The notes beneath the pieces were generated by a model that worked only from the letters and a program-made list of their open reading frames with translations, had not been told where the DNA came from and did not search any database. This document shows positions 1-12,000 of a DNA stretch of 64,000 nt, one piece after another. A program made the translations under genes and the position numbers. The stretch's first letter is position 1. Every line of letters starts with the position of its first letter. The stretch comes from Ehretia macrophylla (Eukaryota > Streptophyta > Magnoliopsida > Boraginales > Ehretiaceae): contig CM075780.1 in NCBI GenBank assembly GCA_037974665.1, positions 55,221,594 to 55,285,593 of the forward strand, in the 5' to 3' direction.

Positions 1-66
1 CTCTGAAGATGAGAACTTATTTTGTGCCGCAGATCAGAAACTAACAAATAGTATCATGTTTTGCAG

Positions 67-3000
67 TATTACTATGAGCCAGGGACCGGAAAAAAATTCC
101 GCTCCCGGAGAGAGGTTGAGAGACGCATAGCAGGGGAAGAATATACACCTACTTCCAGGGCACCAATTTTGCGCAGTCATGTAAGTCGAGCACAACATTT
201 GCCTTCTTTGCAGCTAAATTTTAGAAGATTTGGCTTGTGGATAAACTTTAAGATATTTGAATAATGTTTCTTTTGTTCCTTCGACAGAGTTCCAGATACC
301 AAAAGATGATCGTTACTAATGGAAAGGTATGTATCAGTTAAAATTAATTATAACTAGTATACAGAAAATAATAAACTTTTAATTTCACCACAGTAGATGA
401 TGTATGATCATCTTCAACCGTTCTTTATATGTGATCTGAATATAATTTTTGTGGTAATGCTTCAGGCTTTAACAATATATTGGGTATGCACTGTTGTAGA
501 TAAAACAAGTTGCGATAGTTCTTGCATATCATCGATCTGAATTTTATAATCATCTCTAATTTAAAAAATTGCCTCTATTTATTCCACAATATGGATGAGC
601 CATTCTAGTATTTTGTCGGAAGACTGCGTTCATCTGTAATGACAGTAAAAGGTTACCTGATCTCTGGCGTTAATATATACAGTAGTAGAACTTGTGATGA
701 AAAATCCACTTTTACATGACATTTTACAATATTTGAATGCTCATGCAAGTTATTTAATTATAGTGATGGCGAATCATGAGAAATACATAGAGGTAACAGA
801 TTCTTATTTTCTATACAGTATTTGAGTACTTATACTTGAGCATATAGCCAATATTTAAAGTAACATGTGTTAATAACAGATAGGAATCTGAAGATGGAAT
901 GTAATACTTGTTACTTATACTAATGAAATTGCAGATGTTGAAGTTGGATGAAGAGGTTTTGAATCGGAATCAATTGGCAATTGTGGCTTCTAGTAGAACT
1001 GCTACCACATCACCCTATAATTTGCCTGATGGTTGGGTCGTGGAGGAGGTACCCCGCAGATGTGATAACTTCATTGACAGGGTACGCAATTGTCTTTACG
1101 TTTATCAACATTGTGTGCATTTTCTGAGTATTTGCCTCTATTTAGACATTGCATTTCTATAATCTTAGGGGAATATTTAAAAGTTCATCAAGTAAAAGTG
1201 TGGATGACAATTCATGCAATAGCTGATTTTCCTTCGGAAATTTCTCGTTTGTCAAATTCAGTGCTCAACTACTTAACAATATTGCCCCGAAGGGCATAGT
1301 CCAACAGTAGTGGGGTGAAATTGCTTCTGCGAGGTTGTGGGTCCCACACTCCCTACTGCTCTAGAGTTCTGCCCTTGACTAACTTGGTGCATGTGTGGGG
1401 GCGCACCGCTGCACCCGGGGTTTACCAGTTAGTGGTCGAGCTTCGCCAGTTGGGTTCTCACGTCATCCAAAAAAAGCTACAAAACTACTTAACAATGTTT
1501 ATGCTTGACATATAAGTGAACTAAAGGGATAAGGAGGTTCTAACTTCTAATTGTCCTGCATTGGAAGAACATGAAAACAAAGAATGAATACAAGAGTGAT
1601 TAATAGATATGCGTGGCTCTTAGTTAAGCGTCCCTAGTACCTAGGTGCCTTACCCTTGGAGTACTATTCATCCTATGGAAGACTCATTTGCAACCAACAA
1701 GGTGCTTTTCCTCAAAAAACCTCACAAGCTCTAAACTCATGGCACCCATCCACTTAGTTGCATGTGTGGATTTGTAGGAGTTGAGCTCATTTACATTGTC
1801 TTTACTTCAAAGAAAGCATAAAGGACAAACTTATCATACCAATATCCCTGAGGCATTGTAGTCTATCTCTTCTGCCTTCTAGTGGCAATATTGTGGTTTT
1901 GTAATTTAGGCATGTATTTCTGCTCATTAAGATGATCATGTACTTTATCATTCTTGAATCTAAGTTAGTTAAACTTAAACTCTATTGAACTGAAACCCTG
2001 GATTGTATATTTGGAGCTTCAACCAGTAGCTCCTTGACATGTACTTGACACCATGGTCTAATTAGCTACTAACCTCTCCTTATGGTGATCCCTACAAGAA
2101 AAATTGATGCAGGCTACGGGAGATTTCTGTTGCTATTCCATCACAAACTTAGATTAGCCAAAGAAATCCGTTGCAACAAAACGGTCGCAAGAGTGGGTGT
2201 CAAAAAATAGTGTTTCAGTCACTAATACGTTGCCTTTAGTGGCAAAAAAGAGTCTATTGCCAAATCCCACGCAAAATGGTGACATAATAGTAATGGAAAT
2301 TTGAACTTCCTTCGTCAATTCACTTTCCGTGTTCCATCCCCATTTAGCGACGAATTAGCTACGGAATGTAATAATTAGTTTTAGAAAATAAGCATTAAAA
2401 GTTGTAATCTTTTACTAATTATATTGTAAAATCTATATTTTTTTTTTGCTAGCAAACAAGTAATTCCTTTCATTCCACCTAAAAAAACATTACAAAATGT
2501 ATGAGATCAGCACATATTGATACACCATTCTGTACAAAAGATACTATTTTGAAGACTATTACTATAGTTACGTTGAATACAAATTTTTCCTCTAACATCC
2601 AAAAGGATTTTTTCAATAATTTGTTCATCTGTGTTCGCAGTTGAATTATAAAGTCTATTGTTACGTTCAATCCAAACGTTATAAACACAAGCACAGAATG
2701 TGACTCTGCTAAGATCGGACTTCAAGCCCTTTTTCCTACTCATACCAGCCAGATTGTCAATAATGGAGCCTCAATCATAGCAAACTGCACCACATCTCAG
2801 CTTCCTTGCACAATGGTTCCAAATTTTTCTGGTGAATGAGCATTAAACAAACAAATGATCTCTACAATCTTGACCCATGGAGAAAAACAAGCATTTAGCT
2901 TCATTGACAATACCCCACTCCATCAATCTAGATAAAGTTGGCAACCTGTCGAGGCAAACAAGCTAGGCACAAAAACTTTGTCTAGGAATAGCAATCTTAC

Positions 3001-6000
3001 TCCAAACGAGATCAGCCCATTTCATTTTAACTCCCCGTCCCCGAATAACATTCCATGTATTTCGATTTGAGAAGCTACTTACAGAATTGTTATTCCACAC
3101 GATGAGGTCACGACTTCCTTGGATTGGCGCTCCTGGACAAAGGCCGCTCACAAACTCCAGCTCCGTTGGCCATCGCCATTGGTTACCACTGATACATCTA
3201 GCAACTTTCATAGTCTTAAGATGACCAGGAATATGCATGTTTAGCCTCATATAATCATACAATGTACCATTTGGGAGCCAACTGTCCTAAAGAAGAAACG
3301 TCCTCAAACCATCCCCAATAACATGCTTAATGAATTGAGACGCAAAAGGTCTATATTTGATAATTTCTCGCCACGACCAAGAAGCATTGCTTGGGATATC
3401 AATACTCCAAATACTTTCATTCTCCAGAAAAAAACAGTATTAACCCAATAACCCCAAAGAGATTGCTCGTGTGAGTAAGTGTGCCAAAATAATTTTAGTA
3501 GAGCCACCTTGTTGACATCCTCCAATCTACGAATACCCAAGCCTCCTTCCTCCTTAGGACGACAAACATCATCCCAAGCCACTTTCACTTCTCTAGCGCT
3601 ATCATTGTTATTATTCCACAAGAAAGCTGCCAATCTTTTTTCAATATCCTTAATGACTTCTTTAGGAATCAGAAAGGAATTACACCAATAGATTGTGAAG
3701 CTATGAAGAACTGAATTAATCAACTGTAGTTTCCCTGCATAAGACAAGTATTTTAAGGTCCAATGATCAATTTTCGAAGTGATTTTCTCAACCAAAGTAC
3801 TGCAAGCTTGATTATTTAAGGCAGCCGAGATAAGGGGTAGCCCAAGGTATTTAATCGGCATACTTCCACTTTTGATACCAAGAATGTTGCTGAGTAAAGC
3901 CATAAGATTGTCCGGATAGCCAGCAAAAAAGATCTCACTTTTAATGAAACTAATTTGAAGGCCCGAGAGCTTAGAAAAGGTCACCAGAGCTTTCTTGATA
4001 AGAGTAACTGAACTGGGATTAGCTTTGGAGAAGATTAACAAATCATCTACGAAGGCTAGATGGTTGAGCTTGACCTTCCGACAATTAGGATGGAAGTGAA
4101 AACCCCTCATTTCACCATATTTATACAAAAGACGAGAAAGGACCTCCATAGCTATCACAAAGAGGTAAGGGGAAATTGGATCCCCTTGCCTGAGGCCTCG
4201 CTTACCCTGAAAGAAACCCTTCAACTGCCCATTAATCATGATTGAGAAAGATGGAGTAGTAATACACATTTCCACCCACCTAACAAAGATGTTTGGAAAA
4301 TTCAAAACTCTCAAGCAGTTCAACACAAACTCCCATCTCACCGTATCGTAGGCTTTCATGATATCTAACTTCATAATGCACCTAGGACTGATTTGCTGTC
4401 TGCCATAATTTCTGACAATTTGTTGAGCTATAAGGACATTGTCAACAATTTTCCTTCCTGGAACAAAGGCAGTCTGATTCATCGAAATAATAGAGCTGAG
4501 AAGATGACTAATCCTGTTTACAATAACCTTGGATATACATTTATAAAGCACGTTACAACAAGAAATAGGTCTAAAGTCTTGGACTTTAGAGGGATTAGGT
4601 ACCTTTGGGATGAGGGTAATGGCAGTAGTATTGATTTCTTTAAGGAAGGTACCTAAGCTGAAAGCAAACTTGACTGCCTCACAAACTTCAGCGCCAATAC
4701 GATCCCAATAAGACTTGTAAAAATGTGCAGAGAAGCCATCGGGTCCTGGGCTTTTGGAGCTGTTAATAGAGAACATCGCACTTTTGACTTCATCATCCGT
4801 AACAGGCTGTATAAGGGATGCACGATTATCATTTGAAATGGATCTCTCGAAAAGAAATTGGAGATCATCACAAGAATAGCTCTCAGCAACCTGATCAACA
4901 GTACCCAGCAAATTCTGATAGTAGTTAACAATGATATCTCTAGTTTCAGTCGCCGAGTTCGACCAGCTACCATCCTCCTTCAAAAGAGAATTAATTGTAT
5001 TGCTGGATTTCCTTCCTTTGACAACCTTATGAAAATAAGCCGTATTGAGGTCGCCCCCTTTCAACCAAATCATTCTGGATTTTTGTTGAAGGATAGCTTC
5101 CTCAGTGATAAGAATATCATGCAACTGATTTCTGAGCTCATTTTCCTTGCAAATGGTCTGTTCATCATTAGCTCCATTCAAAATAGCATTCTGGAAGACC
5201 TGCAACTCATTCTTGATGTTCTGAATTGACTCCCCAGTAGTCATAAAGTTGGACTTGTTAAACTCTTTAAAAGCTGACTTAAAAAACTTCTGCTTCTGAA
5301 CTACCCGAAACAAAGGGAAACCATCAACCCTCCTAGCCCATTCAGACTCAACAATTCTGTGGTATTCATCATGGTTTGTCCAAACATTATAGAAGCGAAA
5401 AGGGCATTTCTTGACAGTCTGATCCTGCTCAATGGAGAGAAGTAAGGGACAATGATCAGACACACCAGGCATCTCATCAAGAAGCTGCGAATTATTGAAA
5501 GTAAGGACCCAGGCATCATTGATAAGCACACGGTCAATTCTACTAGCCCTTAAATGATGTCCCTCACTGCCATTGCTCGAAGTAAAATGTGTGCCCACAC
5601 TTTGGTGCTAAAAAATGTTAGCTTCATGAAGGCATTTCAAAAAATCAGCTGCACTATAAGGTACTTGAACACACCGAAGTCGATCCTCAGGTCTTAGGAT
5701 CTCTTTATAATCACCAAGAATACACCAAGGGATGCCATTAATTCTCAAACTCCATCTGACAATAGTAGATCACAACCTTCTTCTTTCAATGGCCTCATTC
5801 AATCCATAGACACAAGAAAACTGAAAATTGCAATCACCACTAATAGCCTGGGCTGAGCAGTAAGCCGCTTGGTCCGTCGCCTCAATCAAAGACACATTCA
5901 CTTTACTTTTGTTCCAAAGAATCCAGATTCGACCGCGAGAAGAGTGACTATAGTTGTTGATGAAACCCCAACCCAAAAAGTATTTTATGATGATAGAGGG

Positions 6001-9000
6001 AACACTTACCGGTTTAATGCGAGTTTCAAGTAAACACAAGATGTCAACATTTTTCCTCCTAGCAAAAACTTGAGCTTCTCGCTGTTTATAATTTTTATTC
6101 ATACCTCATATATTCCAGGACACTATAGTCATGGATTGATATTTGGAGGTTTTGAATTCTCTAGTTCAGGACCACCTGAAGACGACCCTGATCTAAACTC
6201 TAACAAGAGCTCATTAAGAGGCTTATCAACCTGGTCCAGCGAGGTAAATTTGTTAGAAAGATGAACCTGGTTGTCCAAATGGGGAGATGGAAGTGAACTT
6301 GAAGTGCTCCGTGATGTTGGGCTGCGGGACTTTGACCTACTCCTCGAGCCAGATTTCTTATTAGCTGTAGGCGCATTCCGATCAACATTTAGGGGAGTAG
6401 CATTCTCAGTAGGAGTTTGAGTATTAGTGTGTGGTTGAGGAACGACGGCAAACGGACATTGAAGGATATCTTGGGGATGCCACTCTTGCTTTGAATGCCT
6501 ACAACTATCCGCCACATGTCCCAACCTCTTGCAAATTATACACAATGAAGGTTTCCATGTGTATTCAACCTCAATCTGGACCACCGTACCATCACCCATA
6601 TCAAATGGAATAATGCTAGGCAACTCCTTAGATAGATCAACTTCAACACACACCTTAGCATAATTAAGGCGAGTGCGAGCTTCCGTAGCCATATCCATTT
6701 GCAATGGGTTTCCCAAATAGCTCGAAATAAGGCTCAGTCCACTTCTCGTCCACATAACCGACGACACCTTCCTCAGCATGACCCAAATCGGTATACAATT
6801 AGTGTCAAATTTCGCCCACTTCAGATTAGGATGTCATCTCCTTAGTAGCAATGGTTTGTTACCCACATGCCAGAATTGCTCTAATGCAAGTCTGCTTCTG
6901 CCTTCGTCTTCAAACCGAAACACATAAAGGTCATTGGCACCCGACTTAATCTTGACCTTCCCAAACTTCCTCCAAAGAGTTTCCACCATACTCTTAACAA
7001 GATAGTATGGTGGGGCTTTACCCAATAACTACCCAACAAGACAAGATTTCCAATAAGAAACACCTTCCTCTATGATTTGTTTAGTGGCCTTTATCACTGG
7101 AACACTATCAAACACATACGGCTCTAAGCTAGTAATTTTGCTCAGTTTGAGATTATTCTTAAAGCTCCCTTCAAAAAGGTTCTTCCAGTTCTTCACACCT
7201 GATGATGAGGGAACAGAGGAGTCCATCGACTCTCCAATCGCTGAAGTACTCACTATTGGGACAGAAAATTTCATCGCCAAAGTAGAGTGGCCATTTTGAG
7301 GACTAAGCGGAGGAAAAGATCCACCTTCCAGATCCAAGGGAATCTGCACAATCCCACCATTACCGGACTTTTCTCCAAACTGAGGGCTACCAGGAGAAAG
7401 GATAACATCCGAAACCGTGCTCTTACCTTTGTTCAATCTTGAGATTTGGTTACCATCTGCAGCTGGGCTATCATCCAAACAACTTGGGGAGCTAATAAGA
7501 GTTGAGAGGCATCCATCACGTCGCTCATTAGGAGAAAGGGAACGAACCTTGGACGGTACCGGAACCGGCCGAGAACCTTGCTTAGTAGTAGTGCTTGGTT
7601 TCCTCCGAGCCATGAAGAGCTCAGAGAGACCAGGAATGGGGCCTAGGGACGGTTTGGTAGAGTGTATAGGTTGCAAAGTCTGAGGTAAGAAAGAAAAAGG
7701 GTGAGAAAATGAGGTGGTTGATGGTGGTCAAAGGTGGTCAATGGCTAAAGGTAGGTGGGTGCTAGAGAGAACGAGGAGAACTCTCATTTTTGGGTGAGCT
7801 CCATTGTAAAATCTATTATTTAGCGACGGATTAGTTACGAAATGTAGTAATTAGTTTTAGAAAATAAGCATTAAAAGTTGCAATCTTTTACTAATTACAT
7901 TTTAAAGTCTATTAAAAGTATAGACAAGTGTTTTTGAATTTTGTTTTAGGTGGTTTGGTCCAAACCACCTTCGAGACGGATATCGATGAAATTGGATGAA
8001 ATGAGATATCATTCTTTATAGTTCACACTATAAAGAATGATGTTATTTCATCAAACCCCTTGCAGTCCATGGTTTGGACCCATATTTATGTTCAAAAACA
8101 CGTATTGATATTTTTAATTTAAAATGTATTTAATAAAAATATATAATTTTAATGTTTATTTTAAAAAATTAATTACTACATTCCATAGCCAATCTGTCGC
8201 TATTTAATGACGAAATAGCCACGGAAGGTGAATTTGCGACGGGAATATCTCAAATTCCTTTGTTATTCCGCTGCTAAATTTGGCGATGGAATAGCCACAA
8301 AAATTTGGATTTCTGTCGCCAATGCACTTTATGTGGCCATTCTGTTGTTAAATAGCAATGAATTAGCTATGTAATTTCTCCACCAAAAAAAAAAATCTAT
8401 CACTTTTCCATAACTACTTAATGGAAGGCGACGGAAATAAGTTTCGGGCGCTAAAATCTGTTGCCCACGTCTATTTTTCTTGTAGTAGTTCTAATGAAGC
8501 AGAATCACGAAATTGTTCGAAGAGACCTTGTTTGGATTGGGAGAAATAGAAGGAAGGGAATGGATAAGTAAATAACAAAATGTAGAGACAAAATATACTT
8601 CTTTCTTTTTCTTTTTATTTATTAAAACGGAACTTTAAATTAATGATTTCTATTATCTATTGAACGAATCAATATAAAATGGAGTTGCTTCATCTTTTAC
8701 ATAGGAGATATTAATTATTCTATTCCAAATCACGCGAGCAACCATTAGCCATTACTAAGAGACATCCCGCAAATTATCATATAAAATTATCCATTCCTCT
8801 CCCTCTTATTGCAATCCAAACAAAGCCAATACAATTTTATCCAAGATTTGATCCTCCCTTTTCTTTTCCTTTATTATTTTATACTTTCCTGTCCTTTATT
8901 ATACTATCCCTTGTGAATCCAAACACACCCTTAGTCACTTTGAGAACTCTTTCTCATAATGATACTTGCATTGGTTTAAAATCCATCTACTCCAAAAGAA

Positions 9001-12000
9001 AATATATAGATTAATTCTTTTTTAGATCTCTGGAAAATGTCAATACTAAAGAGAGTTGACAAGGCCATTAAACATGACACTGCCATTGACATTTTGCTAT
9101 TTCCAATGCATGTCTCAATTGTAGTGTGAGATCATTGTGCATATGGACTTTCCTATGTTTCTAGTATTGGTAGGGAACATAATATGAATGTAACACCTGT
9201 ATCAAGAATCCACCGGTTCTACTATCCCTTGTCCTAAAAGATGAAAACTCTCAATTCACTATTAGAACTCTCATGCACGATCAAAAGAAGCAGTATCAAC
9301 AACATTCGTAAAATGTCTTTTGTTTTTAACGTTGTTTTTCTTATTACACTCTCTCCTGAAGTGCCCATGTTCCAAACACCAATAGAAGTGTAGTTTCTTT
9401 GCCTTTAACTTGGATCTCTACTTTTCCTTTTCTCTCCCCTAAGACTTATCTCTCTCTTTTGTTCTCACTCTACTCATCAAATCCTCCCCCCCATGAACTT
9501 TATCCCAGTCCCTCAAAATTGTTTCTTATTTCTTTGGATTTAAGTGAAGTATTCACATCTTCCAAATTATGTTAACCCTTCCATATAACAATGTAAAGTT
9601 ATTAATGACTTTAATGTTCTTTGAGTCCATATTAATATTTTAATTCTATCAAGATGTTCTATAGAAAAAATAGATATACCTTCTTTCATCTTCAAGTTAT
9701 ATAATAAGTTCTTCTTCAGTTAGAGACTTTGTTGTATGGAATCTTCGGCTTTCCAAGCATCAAGTGTTGTACTTCCATCAACAATCTCCAATTACACATC
9801 ATTCAAAGTTAAATGTATTGCACAAATGACTCTGTCTTGTTGATCTTCCTTCTCATTGGGCTTTAATTTGGCCTATGAAGAATTTTCCACAATCCATGCA
9901 TCACCATTATAGCCTTAAGCCTAGTCATCCACAGACTAAAACTGATAGTAAACTAGTCCTTCATGGGCTAAAACTGATTGTAAAATGCTTTTACAAATCA
10001 AATTTATTTGTTTCAAAACTCATCTTTGTTTAACAAAGACATAAATAACGTGAGAAATTGGAAAAATTGACTTCAAATTGGATCCAAGATACTGAGAAAC
10101 GATAGGGTCTAGGATTTCCTAGTTAACTTAGTAAACCTTTGGACAACACACATTTTGTAGTTAACCTAGTAGACCTTTGGTCAACACAGGATCAAAGTTG
10201 ATCAAATTCTTGGTCAACAATCAAAGTCAATGGTTACACACACTCTCCTTCACTCCTGACATCCCCTAACTTTGACAAGGAAATAAAATCGATGTTTAAG
10301 ATACTAGAGAAGAAGACACTACAAAAAACTAGACCACAACCGTACTAGAGTAATGCAATGAAAAACACTAAATTGTTACCTTGTGAGATCATATTTGACT
10401 TAAGATCAACGACTCATAGTTCACCTGGTATGGTACTCTTGTTGTACACAATGACAAACCATAACCCACAAATATAAATTTTCGTTGACATGATTATCCT
10501 ACATGTTCTCATTACGAGATTTTGTTGTGGATCGTTCATTGGCCAGATGTATTGGACTAGTCAGCATTCGGTAGATCTCGTTGTAGTGATTTATTGATGG
10601 TGGATATTCCAATGATCATCAGAACGTGTGATGCAACCGTTAAAGACTTTTCTTTCTTCTTCCTTGTTGTTTTTGCCAACTATGCGAGCAACATCATCAG
10701 TTTTTCTCCTATGCTCTACGTTGGCACAAGTGCAACCATTTCTTTCTAGCACTATTATAGGGCCACTCTCCTAACCTCTGTTGTTTCGTTTCATTAACCC
10801 TTCTTTGACTATAGAATTTTGAATCTCTAATGTTGTATCTCTTCTCCTACTAAGCTGACCCCTCGATGACTTCAACTCTTTATATTGAATGCTAACGCAG
10901 TAGTAGCTTTACAATTGTTTTCCCTTCTTTTTGCTTAATAACAATTCTAGTGGTGATGGAGGCAATGATTGTGACACCTACAAAATTCTCAAAACCATCT
11001 TTGATATCATGTTGTTGAGTAACACGATGTTACAAAGAAGGAAAAACTATAAACTAGATACATACATGATTTGTATGGTTCGACAAAGCCTAAGCCCACA
11101 AGCACCAAGGAGAAGAATCCGAATTCTATTATCATGTAAAAGTGATGCTCAAATCCTAGTCTTTCTTCTTGAACTCTCACACCTCAAGGAGGATAGGCCA
11201 ACATTCACATATATATGTGCTACGAAAAGGAGTTCTTATATTGGAGGTAAAGAACAATGAGGCGATCAAGAAACTTAGTCATTTTGATCAACATGGCTTT
11301 AGCATATCAATAGTAATAGCAATCAAATCATCCTTTTGATTTGAGTCCTACAAGATGATATGGGCAAGAAATCCCGACCTGAGGACAAACAAGGCCAATT
11401 ATCGTTTCAGTACTACCGACCCACTCATGGATGAACCTGAATTAGATCCGAGCAAGATACACCTTTTTTTGACCTCTTGAGGTTCTTGGAGGCCACCGTA
11501 AACAAATAGGACAACATAGTCACTAACCACTCGAGGTCCTACAAAAATATTCCCTTGGAGTTCCGCAAAATAAAGGGGGATTCGATGATGATTAAGGACC
11601 ATAACATCTAGGAGTCAAGGGCGGAGGTCAAGGGTAGAGGGCGGAAGGGGGAGGGGGAGGGAGGGCTGGTTCCCCAACCTCCAAAAAAAAAAATAATGGT
11701 TTTTTTTATAAAAAAAAAAAAAAATTTGGCCCTCCCAAGTAGAAATCCAAAATGTTATAAAAATTTTCAAAAATATGAAGTTTATAGTGGCGGTTACTGG
11801 TTAGTAACATTTACATTCATGTTGTTGGTGCAGGGTTTAAGTCACTGCACCTGTATATTAGTTTTTACCAGTTTTTTGCATATGCTCTGTTGTCCATCTA
11901 TTTGTGTGTTTGGTCTGTTGATGGCAAAAACACAATAAATGGGCCAAGCCCAGAACTATCAAAAAATAATATGCTCTTCTTCGTTTAAAAAAAAATAAAA

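Larger units (their letters stand above)
2437..7802 (-). mobile_element. Near full-length L1-type LINE
   Basis: Flanked by a perfect 14 bp TSD, ATTGTAAAATCTAT, at 2423-2436 and 7803-7816. The poly(A) tail appears as a T run at 2438-2448, so the element reads on the - strand. It carries ORF1 (DUF4283 plus CCHC), then AP endonuclease, reverse transcriptase and zf-RVT regions, the standard order of plant L1 elements. At 5366 bp it is close to full length. It sits in the antisense direction within the MBD-gene intron. Frameshifts and stops break both ORFs. Confidence 0.92.
2092..8485. mobile_element. Non-autonomous DNA element with CACTA-like ends, split by a LINE
   Basis: The left end reads CTACAAGAAAAATTGATGCA and the right end TTTTTCTTGTAG, an inverted match. 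Both subterminal regions are full of variants of a motif such as TAGCGACGAATTAGCTACGG in either orientation, as in CACTA subterminal repeats. Removing the LINE leaves about 1 kb and no transposase. The outermost bases deviate from CACTA (CCCTA left, TAGTA right) and no clean TSD is visible, so the superfamily is tentative. Confidence 0.55.
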
